Positions 7,238 to 14,464 of a stretch of 21,558 bases of DNA are shown one piece after another. The translations under genes were made by a program, and so were the position numbers. The notes under the pieces are model-generated. The model had not been told where the DNA came from. It saw only the letters and a program-made list of their open reading frames with translations, and did not search any database. The stretch's first letter is position 1, and every line of letters begins with the position of its first letter. The DNA comes from AC-37 sp036386455 (GTDB lineage: Bacteria > Actinomycetota > Thermoleophilia > Solirubrobacterales > Thermoleophilaceae): positions 1 through 21,558 of the forward strand of contig DASVVS010000155.1 in assembly GCA_036386455.1 (NCBI GenBank), in the 5' to 3' direction.

Positions 7238-7855
7238 ATGCCCCGCCTTCGGCACACGATCCTGCTGCTGGTCGCGCTGATCTGCGCGCTGGCCGCGCCC
7301 GCGCCCGCGCTCGCCGACAAGGACTCCGACGCGGTCATCGAGGACTGCTACACCGACGGCAAGGTCGACGGCAACTACGACCGCGACGACCTCAAGAACG
7401 CCCGGGACGACCTCCCGAGCGACATCGACGAGTACAGCGACTGCCGCTCCGCGATCAACAGCGCGCTGGACCGCGGCGGTCGCGGCAAGCGCGGCGGCAG
7501 CGGTGGCGTGCCCGGCGGCGGCTTCCGCGGCGGCGGCACGGCCGGCGGCGACCCCGCGCTGAGCACCGACTCCGGCGCGATCGCCGGCTCGCGCGAGGAT
7601 CTGGACGCGCTGGCCGCGATCACGGACCGCAGCGACGACGCCGGCGCCCAGCCGCGCATCCCGGTCGGCACCGAGCCGATCGTCCCCGCAGCCGGGGCCG
7701 CGAGCGTCGGCGACTCGAACAACGACATGCCCGAGCCACTGCTGGCGGCCCTGATCGCCGTCGCCGCGCTCGGCGCGCTGGGCGGTGCGTTCGCCGCCTG
7801 GCGGCGCAGGCCGCAGCTGCTCCGCCGTGGTCCGCTTCGCTTCGGCCGCGGCTAG
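7238..7855 (+). CDS. Secreted/membrane-anchored protein of unknown function
   Basis: A 205-residue protein I cannot assign to a named family. It has a clear signal peptide (PRLRHTILLLVALICALAAPAPALA, cleavage probably after A26), an acidic extracytoplasmic segment with two Cys (C37 in IEDCYTDG and C69 in EYSDCRSAI) that may form a disulfide, a Gly-rich linker (residues about 79-105), and a C-terminal helix (about 166-188) followed by an Arg-rich tail. The helix is preceded by PEP (165-167), so the end resembles a sorting tail or simply a membrane anchor. I use the ATG at 7238; a TTG at 7217 would give a TTGA overlap with the preceding stop and seven extra residues. It overlaps the ligase gene downstream, suggesting a role at the surface next to polymerisation or ligation (inference). 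Confidence 0.7.
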   Translation: MPRLRHTILLLVALICALAAPAPALADKDSDAVIEDCYTDGKVDGNYDRDDLKNARDDLPSDIDEYSDCRSAINSALDRGGRGKRGGSGGVPGGGFRGGGTAGGDPALSTDSGAIAGSREDLDALAAITDRSDDAGAQPRIPVGTEPIVPAAGAASVGDSNNDMPEPLLAALIAVAALGALGGAFAAWRRRPQLLRRGPLRFGRG

Positions 7856-10037
7856 CGTCGCGCTCGCCGCGGCCTTCGCCGCCACGGCGTTCGCCGCGGA
7901 GGCCGGCAACGACCTCGCCCGCACGACCCACGCCGAGATCGCCTGGATCGTCGCGGCGGGGATCGTGGTGGCCGCGTCGATCGTCCTCGCCCGCCCGGGC
8001 CGCGTCGGCGGCTGGCTGGCGCTCGGCGGGTTCGCCGCCCTCACCGGCCTGACCGCCGCGTCGATCCTCTGGTCGGTGGCGCCCGACCTCTCGTGGGTCG
8101 AGACCAACCGCGTGCTCATGTACTTCTGGGCGTTCGCGGCGGCGGTCGCCGCGGCGCACCTCGCCCCGCGCGGCTGGGCCAACGTGCTGCACGCGATCCT
8201 GATCGCGGCCTTCGCGATCGTGGCCTACGCGCTCGTCACGCGCGTGTTCCCCGGCTCGCTCGCCGAGGACGAGATCTACGCGCGGCTCGGCGCGCCCTAC
8301 GAGTACTGGAACGCGCTCGGCACGACCGCGGCGCTCGCCGTGCCCGCGGCGCTGTGGCTCGGCACGCGGCGCTCCGGCTACGGGCCCGCCAACGCGCTCG
8401 CCTACCCGCTGCTCGGGCTGCTGTTCGTCACGCTCTTCCTGAGCTACTCGCGCGGCGCGCTCGCCGTCTCCGGCGCCGCGATCCTGCTCTGGCTCGTGCT
8501 CGTGCCGCTGCGGCTGCGCACGCTCACGCTCGTCGCGGTGTCCGTCGCCGGCGCGGCGCCCGTGATCGGCTGGGCGCTGTCGCGCGACGCCTTCACCGAG
8601 AACGACTTGCCGCTCGTGGTGCGCGAGAGCGCGGCGCCCGAGTTCGGCGTGTTCCTGCTCGCCACCGCGCTCTCGCTGCTGATCGCGGGTGTCGCGATCC
8701 AGTTCCGCGTGGCCCGCCGCCCGCCCGGCGTGACCGCGCGGCTGCGGGTGGGCCTGGCCGCGGCGGCGGTCGCCGCGCTGATCCCGGTGGCGCTCGTGAT
8801 CGTCCTCGGTACGAGCGACCGCGGCTTCGAGGGCACCATCGAGGCGAACGTCGAGTCGCTCACGAGCACGACCGCGCGCACCGAGGGCGGGCCGGGGCGG
8901 CTCACCCAGGCCTCATCCACGCGCGGCCGCTACTGGAGCCAGGCGCGCAAGGTCTTCGACGAGAACACCGAGGCGGGCGCCGGGGCGGGCACCTTCCAGG
9001 TGACTCGGCTGCGGCACCGCAAGGACCAGCTCGTCACGCGCCACGCGCACGGGTACATCCACCAGACGATGGCCGACCTCGGGATCGCCGGGCTCGTGGC
9101 CGCCGGCCTCGCGCTGGCGCTGTGGCTCGCGACCGTCGTGCGCGCGACCGGCTTCGTCCCGCGCCGCCGCGAGCGCGCCTACGACGCCGAGCGCGTGGCG
9201 CTGATCGCGCTGGCGCTGTGCGCGATCGCGTTCGGTGCGCAGTCCGGGATCGACTGGACGTGGGCGATCCCGGCGCCGTCGCTGATGGCGGTGGTCGCCG
9301 GCGGCTTCGTCGCGGGGCGCGCGCTCCGGGCCCGCGGGGGCGTGCCGCGCGCGGGCGTGGGCCGCGTGCCGCGGATCGCGTTCGCCCTCACCTCGCTCGC
9401 CGCCGCGCTGCTGTGCGCGTGGGCCGTCTGGCAGCCGCTGCGCTCGTCCGAGGAGTCGGACCGGGCACTCGAGCTCCTGGCCGACGGCAAGATCGGCGAG
9501 GCCCAGCGCGCCGCCGAGCGGGCGGAGGACATCGACCCGCTCGCCTCGCGCGCGCTGGTCGTGCAGGCGGCGGTGGCCGACGCCCTGCCGAACCAGCCGC
9601 GCGCCCACAGCCTCCTCGAGGAGGCCGTCGAACGCCACCCCGGCGAGCCGCAGGTCTGGCTCCGCCTGGCGGAGTACGAGCTCTACACGCTCAACCGCCC
9701 GGCCGACGCCGAGCGGACCGTCACCGGCGCGCTCTACCTCGACCCGCTCTCGCGCGCCGCGCAGCAGATCTACCTCGAGGCCAAGCAGGCGCAGCGGCCC
9801 ACGCCGCCGCCGGCACCGGCTCCCGGGACGCCCGCGCCGGGCCAGCCGGCGCCCGGTCAGCCGGCACAGCCCGGACAGCCGGGGCAGCCCACGCCGCCGG
9901 GTCAGCCCACCCCGCCGCCCACCACGCCGGGTCCCACCCCGGCCCGTCCGGTCACCCCGCCCGAGCCGGCGCGGCCGCAACCGGCCCAGCCCGGCGCACC
10001 GCCGTCCGGCGGAGCGGCTCCCCCGGGCGGCGGATAG
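7827..10037 (+). CDS. O-antigen ligase/polymerase-like membrane protein with TPR and proline-rich tail
   Basis: A 736-residue polytopic protein of the Wzy/WaaL superfamily, which polymerises or transfers undecaprenyl-linked glycans at the outer face of the membrane. About ten or more helices fill residues 1-530. The hallmark LSYSRGA lies in the middle, and the large external loop carries GAGAGTF and TRHAHGYIHQTMADLGIAG, matching the conserved His region of the family. After the last helix come TPR-like repeats (about 547-650) and an 80-residue Pro/Gly/Gln-rich tail. In a probable monoderm, 'O-antigen ligase' should be read as a polysaccharide polymerase or a glycan-to-acceptor ligase. The start is uncertain: the GTG at 7827 overlaps the upstream gene by 29 bases, and a GTG at 7785 would overlap by 71. 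Confidence 0.82.
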   Translation: MVRFASAAASVALAAAFAATAFAAEAGNDLARTTHAEIAWIVAAGIVVAASIVLARPGRVGGWLALGGFAALTGLTAASILWSVAPDLSWVETNRVLMYFWAFAAAVAAAHLAPRGWANVLHAILIAAFAIVAYALVTRVFPGSLAEDEIYARLGAPYEYWNALGTTAALAVPAALWLGTRRSGYGPANALAYPLLGLLFVTLFLSYSRGALAVSGAAILLWLVLVPLRLRTLTLVAVSVAGAAPVIGWALSRDAFTENDLPLVVRESAAPEFGVFLLATALSLLIAGVAIQFRVARRPPGVTARLRVGLAAAAVAALIPVALVIVLGTSDRGFEGTIEANVESLTSTTARTEGGPGRLTQASSTRGRYWSQARKVFDENTEAGAGAGTFQVTRLRHRKDQLVTRHAHGYIHQTMADLGIAGLVAAGLALALWLATVVRATGFVPRRRERAYDAERVALIALALCAIAFGAQSGIDWTWAIPAPSLMAVVAGGFVAGRALRARGGVPRAGVGRVPRIAFALTSLAAALLCAWAVWQPLRSSEESDRALELLADGKIGEAQRAAERAEDIDPLASRALVVQAAVADALPNQPRAHSLLEEAVERHPGEPQVWLRLAEYELYTLNRPADAERTVTGALYLDPLSRAAQQIYLEAKQAQRPTPPPAPAPGTPAPGQPAPGQPAQPGQPGQPTPPGQPTPPPTTPGPTPARPVTPPEPARPQPAQPGAPPSGGAAPPGGG
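9786..10034 (+). repeat. Low-complexity proline-rich coding repeat
   Basis: Degenerate repeats built on ccgggCAGCC encode PAPGQPAPGQPAQPGQPGQP and similar runs. They form the C-terminal tail of the ligase-like protein. The repeated CCGG and CAGCC words make this segment prone to slippage. Confidence 0.7.
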
Positions 10038-10041
10038 GCGC

Positions 10042-11508
10042 GTGCACGACCAGGACCGCTATCGCGCGCTCGTGGAGAGCCTGCCCGAGGGCGTCTGGAT
10101 CATCGACGCCGACGGCCGCACGACGTTCGTCAACGACGCCATGGCGCGCATGCTCGGCGCCGAGCGCGACGCGATCGTCGGGCGGCCGGTGCGCGACTTC
10201 GTCCCCGCGCCCAACCGCCAGGCTCTCGACGAGGCGCTCGAGCGCCGGCGCCAGGGAGTGACCGAGCGCTACGAGCTGATCCTGACCCGGCGCGACGGCG
10301 ACGAGCTGATCACGGAGGTCTCGGCCACGCCGATCTTCGACGACGCCGGGCGACACGCGGGCTCCATGGCGGTCATCGCCGACGTGACCGACCGCCGCCG
10401 CGAGCAGGGCGAGCGCGAGCGCCTGGAGGCGCGCCTGCAGCAGGCCCAGCGCCTCGAGACCGTCGGCCAGCTCGCCGGCGGCATCGCGCACGACTTCAAC
10501 AACATCCTCGCGGTCATCCTCAACTACGCGCACTTCGTGCACCGCGAGCTGCCCGAGGGGAGCACGCTGCGCGACGACGTCCAGCAGATCCGGCACGCCG
10601 CCGAGCGCGCGTCGGAGCTCACGCGGCAGCTCCTGATCTTCAGCCGCCGCGACCCGGCCGTCCCGCAGGAGGTGGACGTCAACGGCCTCGTGCAGGACAC
10701 CGAGCGGCTGCTGCGGCGCACCCTCGGCGAGCACATCGCGCTCACCACGTCGCTCTGCAAGGACCGTTGCTTCGTGGTGACCGACCCGTCGCAGCTCGAG
10801 CACGTGCTCCTCAACCTCGTGGTGAACGCCCGCGACGCCATGCCCGACGGCGGCAGCATCGAGATCCGCAGCAAGCGCACCGGGCCGTGGGTCGAGCTGT
10901 CGGTGACCGACGACGGAGCGGGGATGGAGCCGGAGGTCGCCGCGCGGGCGTTCGACCCGTTCTTCACGACGAAGCCGAAGGGGGCGGGCACCGGGCTGGG
11001 GCTCGCGACCGTCTACGGGACGATCATGGACGCGGGCGGCGAGGCGCAGATCGAGTCGGAGCCCGGCCGCGGCACGACCGTGACGCTGCGCCTGCCCACC
11101 GTGGACGCGCCCACGCGCACGCCGGAGCCCCCGGCCGCCGAGCCCGCGGACGGCCGCGGCGCGACGATCCTCGTGGTCGAGGACGAGGAGCCCGTGCGCA
11201 CCCTGACGGAGCGGATCCTGGCCTCGGCAGGCTTCGTCTGCCTCGCGGCCGGCGACGGCGACGAGGCGCTCGACGTGTTCGAGGCGCACCGCGACGAGAT
11301 CGACCTGATCCTCACCGATGTCGTGATGCCGCGCGTCTCGGGCCCGGAGCTGGCCGAGCGCGTGGGGGCGGGCGGCCCGCCCGTGCTCTTCATGTCGGGC
11401 TACGCCGACCAGCGGCTGCCCGGCATGCTCGAGAAGCCGTTCTCGGCCGACCAGCTCCTGCGCGCCGTGTCGGCCGCGCGCGAGTCAGCGGCGCGCGAGC
11501 GCCAGTAG
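10042..11508 (+). CDS. Soluble PAS hybrid histidine kinase with C-terminal receiver
   Basis: A 488-residue two-component hybrid kinase with no membrane segment. Order: PAS (about 1-115, beginning YRALVESLPEGVWIIDADG), a short coiled linker, HisKA with phospho-acceptor H150 in LAGGIAHDFNNIL, HATPase_c with N-box N258/N262 (LLNLVVNARDAM), DDGAGM (290-295), the DPFFTTK F-box and GTGLGLATVYG, then a receiver with E380/D381, the phospho-acceptor D426 in LTDVVMP and the Lys of LEKPFSADQ. There is no DNA-binding output, so it must signal by partner protein or phosphorelay. The GTG start is four bases after the ligase stop, the last gene of the polysaccharide operon, which suggests it senses a cytoplasmic cue linked to polysaccharide production (inference). 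Confidence 0.92.
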   Translation: MHDQDRYRALVESLPEGVWIIDADGRTTFVNDAMARMLGAERDAIVGRPVRDFVPAPNRQALDEALERRRQGVTERYELILTRRDGDELITEVSATPIFDDAGRHAGSMAVIADVTDRRREQGERERLEARLQQAQRLETVGQLAGGIAHDFNNILAVILNYAHFVHRELPEGSTLRDDVQQIRHAAERASELTRQLLIFSRRDPAVPQEVDVNGLVQDTERLLRRTLGEHIALTTSLCKDRCFVVTDPSQLEHVLLNLVVNARDAMPDGGSIEIRSKRTGPWVELSVTDDGAGMEPEVAARAFDPFFTTKPKGAGTGLGLATVYGTIMDAGGEAQIESEPGRGTTVTLRLPTVDAPTRTPEPPAAEPADGRGATILVVEDEEPVRTLTERILASAGFVCLAAGDGDEALDVFEAHRDEIDLILTDVVMPRVSGPELAERVGAGGPPVLFMSGYADQRLPGMLEKPFSADQLLRAVSAARESAARERQ

Positions 11509-12072
11509 GTCGCCGCCGCGGCGGGCGAGCGACTCGACCTCGAACCCGAGCGCGTCCAGCAGCCGCCGCAGCGAGCGCGCGGTCAGGAAGCGGATGTGCG
11601 GGGAGAGCGGGTCGAACTCGCTCTCGAAGCCGCGCACCAGGAGCCGCAGCGCGGTGAGACGGCCGTGGGCGGGAGTCGAGACGGCCAGGCGGCCGCCGGG
11701 CCGGAGCACGCGCCGCGCCTCAGACAGCAGGAGCTGCACGTCGCGGACGTGCTCGATCGCGTCGGCGAGCAGCACGAGGTCGAACTCGCCGTCGCCGAGC
11801 GGCAGCGGGGCGTCGGGGTCGAGCTCCACGGTCCGTGCGTCCGGGAGCCGGCGGGCGGCGCGCTCCAGGGCCACCGGGGACACGTCCGCCACCACCAGCT
11901 CGCCCGTGTCGAGCAGCGCGCCCAGGCGCCCGTCGCCGCCGCCGAGGTCGAGCGCGCGCTCGGAGCGGCTCAGCCCCCGCACCCACTCCACCAGGTGGGC
12001 GGGCGGCTCCCCCCGATCCTCCGGAACGAGCTCCCAGAGCTCGTCGTCGTAACGGCTCGCGATGGCTACCAG
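11485..12072 (-). CDS. Class I SAM-dependent methyltransferase
   Basis: About 195 residues of a Rossmann-fold methyltransferase: motif I ALDLGGGDGRLG, the acidic strand end VVADVSPVALERA, FDLVLLADAIEHV, and VLRPGGRLAVSTP. It probably methylates a sugar or lipid intermediate of the locus. The N-terminus is unsettled. Homology-like sequence (IASRYDDELWELVPED) runs back to the end of the preceding gene, but the frame there has no ATG, GTG or TTG: only a CTG at 12072 overlapping the upstream stop region. The first GTG is at 11991 and would start just before motif I. I annotate from 12072 as a possible CTG or coupled start. Its 3' end overlaps the convergent kinase gene by 24 bases. Confidence 0.75.
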   Translation of the reverse strand: MVAIASRYDDELWELVPEDRGEPPAHLVEWVRGLSRSERALDLGGGDGRLGALLDTGELVVADVSPVALERAARRLPDARTVELDPDAPLPLGDGEFDLVLLADAIEHVRDVQLLLSEARRVLRPGGRLAVSTPAHGRLTALRLLVRGFESEFDPLSPHIRFLTARSLRRLLDALGFEVESLARRGGDLLALARR

Positions 12073-13577
12073 GCGCCGCGCGCCCGGATGACTGCCGGGA
12101 TCGTCTTCAGCAGGATCGTCAGGTCGAGGAACACCGACCAGCGCTCGAGGTAGAGGAAGTCGAGCCGGACCAGCTCGTCGAAGTCGAGCTCGGAGCGACC
12201 CGACACCTGCCACAGGCCGGTGACGCCCGGCAGCACGAGGTTGCGCTTGCGGTGCCAGTCCTCGAGGCGGTCGTAGTCGCGCTGCGGGAGCGGGCGCGGG
12301 CCCACGAGCGACATCTCGCCGCGGAGCACGTTGAAGAGCTGCGGAAGCTCGTCGATCGACCAGCGCCGCAGGAAGCGCCCGACGGTCGTCACGCGCGGGT
12401 CGTTGCGGATCTTGAACAGCGCGCCGCCCTTCTCGTTCGCGGCCTCCAGCTCGGCCTGGCGCTCGTCGGCGTCCGTGTACATCGTGCGGAACTTCAGGCA
12501 CGCGAACGGCTCGCCGCCGATCCCCGGCCGCATCGACCGGTAGACGACCGGCCCGCGGGAGCTCAGCTTGATCGCGAGCATCGAGATCAGCATCACCGGC
12601 GCGCTGAGCAGGATCAGCAGCGAGGAGACGACGACGTCGAAGCTGCGCTTGACGAAGAAGTCGATCCCCTCGAAGACCGGCGGCTTGAGCTCGAACAGCG
12701 GGAGCGTCTGGCCGGGGATGAACTCCACGCGGTCCATGAGGATCTCCATCGTGGACGGCGCGACGCAGACCTTGATGCCGTGGCGGTGGCAGCGGTCGAC
12801 CAGGTCGACCGCCTGCTCCTGCGGGAACGCCGGGTCCGCGATCAGGACCTCGTCGATCTCGCCGAAGTGGCTCTCGAGCTCCTCGAGCGGGCCGAGGTCC
12901 TTGAGCCCGTTCTCGGGCCGCGGGGTGAGCGACACGAAGCCGACCGGGTCGACCTGCGGGTGCTGGCCGCCGCCGAGCGCGTGCGCCACGGCCTCGATCT
13001 GCGAGCCGGTCCCCACGAGAACGGCGCGGCGCCGATAGCCCGCGGCGCGCAGCAGCATCCCGGACACGCGGTCGAACGCCCAGCGGAACGCCGAGATGTA
13101 GAAGAGGGCGAACAGCAGGCTGCCGTAGAAGATGTAGTACGACGAGAACTCCATCCCCTGCACGACCGTGTACGCGAGGATCACCACGGCGACCTGGAAG
13201 AGAGCGGCCACGATCCGCGCGAAGCCCGGTCGGCGGGTGCGGTCGGCGTAGAGGTCCGAGCGCGCGAACAGCAGCACGGTGACCAGGCAGGCGAGTGGCG
13301 CGTAGTCCTTCGTCTGGTCGAAGAAGAAGCCGGTGTCCCAGCTGCCGCCGGTACGGATGGCGGCCTTGAGCTCGAGGGCGGTCCAGATCGCCAGGAAGAC
13401 GCCGGCCGCGTCCCCGACGGAGAGGACGATCACGCGCAGCAGGCGGCGGAAGGTCTCCCAGCGGATCAGCCGGCCGCGGAGGATCGAGCGCTCAGGCGCC
13501 CGTACGTCGCGAGCGGGCAGCGAAGCCGCGCCGGTCGGCTTGACCTCTCTGAGCTCCCTGACGAGTCCGTTGGCCAT
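12066..13577 (-). CDS. Polyprenyl-phosphate glycosylphosphotransferase (initiating sugar transferase)
   Basis: A 503-residue membrane enzyme that transfers a sugar-1-phosphate from a nucleotide-sugar to undecaprenyl phosphate, priming repeat-unit synthesis. Residues up to about 155 contain four predicted helices. Next comes a CoA-binding-like Rossmann region (VLVGTGSQIEAVAHAL), then a fifth helix in KRSFDVVVSSLLILLSAPVM. The catalytic bacterial sugar transferase domain follows: LKFRTMYTDADERQ, DPRVTTVGRFLRRWSIDELPQL, NVLRGEMSLVGPRP and LPGVTGLWQVSGRS. The architecture is that of WbaP/CpsE/ExoY-type five-helix enzymes of full length. The ATG at 13577 directly abuts a 7-bp inverted repeat in the leader. 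It is followed without a gap by a methyltransferase, a likely cotranscribed pair. Confidence 0.93.
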   Translation of the reverse strand: MANGLVRELREVKPTGAASLPARDVRAPERSILRGRLIRWETFRRLLRVIVLSVGDAAGVFLAIWTALELKAAIRTGGSWDTGFFFDQTKDYAPLACLVTVLLFARSDLYADRTRRPGFARIVAALFQVAVVILAYTVVQGMEFSSYYIFYGSLLFALFYISAFRWAFDRVSGMLLRAAGYRRRAVLVGTGSQIEAVAHALGGGQHPQVDPVGFVSLTPRPENGLKDLGPLEELESHFGEIDEVLIADPAFPQEQAVDLVDRCHRHGIKVCVAPSTMEILMDRVEFIPGQTLPLFELKPPVFEGIDFFVKRSFDVVVSSLLILLSAPVMLISMLAIKLSSRGPVVYRSMRPGIGGEPFACLKFRTMYTDADERQAELEAANEKGGALFKIRNDPRVTTVGRFLRRWSIDELPQLFNVLRGEMSLVGPRPLPQRDYDRLEDWHRKRNLVLPGVTGLWQVSGRSELDFDELVRLDFLYLERWSVFLDLTILLKTIPAVIRARGAW

Positions 13578-13610
13578 CGTTGTTCGCGATCCGCACGGGC
13601 TCCAACAACG
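13578..13610 (-). promoter_or_regulatory. Inverted repeat in the leader of the sugar transferase gene
   Basis: CGTTGTT (read at 13610-13604 on the minus strand) pairs perfectly with AACAACG (13584-13578), separated by 19 bases; the second arm ends one base before the ATG. No Shine-Dalgarno lies at normal spacing. The structure could restrict translation or be an operator if transcription starts near 13614. About 170 bases (13578-13747) separate the two minus-strand units and otherwise hold only the candidate promoter boxes and a hairpin. Confidence 0.45.
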
Positions 13611-13620
13611 GAGCGGCGGA

Positions 13621-13626
13621 AATGTA
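13621..13626 (-). promoter_or_regulatory. Candidate -10 box for the sugar transferase gene
   Basis: TACATT (minus strand) fits TANNNT. A start about seven bases on, near 13614, would give a leader of about 37 bases almost entirely covered by the inverted repeat before the ATG. A second candidate, TATGCT at 13732-13727, is closer to the general consensus but gives a longer leader of about 140 bases. No good -35 is seen for either. Confidence 0.35.
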
Positions 13627-13703
13627 TCGGTGGTTTCGGACCGGAACGGGGCGTCACCCCCGGCTGTCGCGCTGGTCCCTCACGAGACGCGTGACCGCAC
13701 GCT

Positions 13704-13721
13704 CCTGCCCCGGTCGGCAGG
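13704..13721 (-). terminator. Possible GC-rich hairpin terminator without T-run
   Basis: CCTGCC and GGCAGG pair across a six-base loop, 27 bases past the stop of the minus-strand methyltransferase ending at 13748 and upstream of the sugar transferase promoter region. There is no poly-T tract, so it is a weak terminator candidate; its position between two units is the main support. Confidence 0.25.
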
Positions 13722-13747
13722 GGCCGAGCATAGCGGCAGGGCGGGGC

Positions 13748-14464
13748 TCAGCGCCGGGCGACGAACGCGTACTGGCCGCACAGCAGGAGCTTTATCGCGT
13801 TCGCCTGGCGGGTCCCGATCCGGCCCGCGCGCGCCGCAAGCCCCACCACCCGGTTGGGGGGCGACTCGCGGGCCCAGTAGCGACGGGTGATCGCGGGCAT
13901 CCCGAGCGCCCGGTGGGCGATCAGGGTCACGCCGTCCAGACCGGGACGGACCTCGGTCAGCTCCATCCCGGCGTCGTCGACCAGGCGCTTCAGCCCGTAC
14001 GGCGTGATGTTGCCGACGCTCAGCGAGTGGTACGGCTCGAGCTGCGAGGTCGAGCCCATGAACAGACCGCCCGGCCGGAGCACGCGGGCCACGTCCGCGA
14101 TCAGCGGCCGCGGCGCCTCCACGTGCTCGAGGACCTGCTTGCAGTAGACGACGTCGAGCGACCCGTCCCCGGCGGGGATCGAGCGGCCGTCGAACGTGCG
14201 GAACTCGGCGTCGGTGCGGGTGCGGGTGGCGACCTCCGGGGAGCGCTCGAGGTCCACGCCGAGCCACGCGACGTCCGGGTTCAGCGAGCGGAACTGCTCG
14301 ACCGAGTCGCCGGCGCCGCAGCCGAGGTCGAGCACGCGGCCGCCCTCGCCCGCGCGGGCGAGCCGCGCGTAGTGGGTCAGGAGCAGGTCGTCGGCGAGGG
14401 TCTGGCGGTGGTGGTCGGCGGGGATGGCGTCGCCGAGCAGCTCGACCAGGTCGTCGCCGAGCAT
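13748..14464 (-). CDS. Class I SAM-dependent methyltransferase
   Basis: A 238-residue methyltransferase with motif I VLDLGCGAGDS (44-54), the acidic strand end WLGVDLERSPE, DGSLDVVYCKQVLEHVEAP and RVLRPGGLFMGSTSQLEPYHS. The C-terminal part (ITPYGLKRLVDDAGMELTEVRPGLDGVTL) is typical of sugar or glycolipid methyltransferases of polysaccharide loci. The ATG at 14464 shares its A with the upstream stop (TGATG), so translation is coupled to the preceding methyltransferase. It is the last gene of a three-gene minus-strand unit. The substrate is unknown; modification of the glycan made by the flanking locus is an inference from position. Confidence 0.88.
   Translation of the reverse strand: MLGDDLVELLGDAIPADHHRQTLADDLLLTHYARLARAGEGGRVLDLGCGAGDSVEQFRSLNPDVAWLGVDLERSPEVATRTRTDAEFRTFDGRSIPAGDGSLDVVYCKQVLEHVEAPRPLIADVARVLRPGGLFMGSTSQLEPYHSLSVGNITPYGLKRLVDDAGMELTEVRPGLDGVTLIAHRALGMPAITRRYWARESPPNRVVGLAARAGRIGTRQANAIKLLLCGQYAFVARR

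Noticed and set aside
7785..7826. Longer N-terminus for the O-antigen ligase-like protein (GTG 7785)
   Set aside because: It would overlap the preceding gene by 71 bases and add an unconserved Gly/Arg segment; GTG 7827 starts just before the first helix. Not fully excluded.
9952..11289. A 445-codon minus-strand open frame opposite the hybrid kinase
   Set aside because: Complement shadow of a clear kinase with all catalytic motifs; no recognisable protein features.
11835..13694. A 619-codon plus-strand open frame opposite the sugar transferase
   Set aside because: It is composed of Arg, Glu, Asp, His and Val in a pattern mirroring the real gene, has no domain or signal, and the minus strand has an unmistakable glycosylphosphotransferase.
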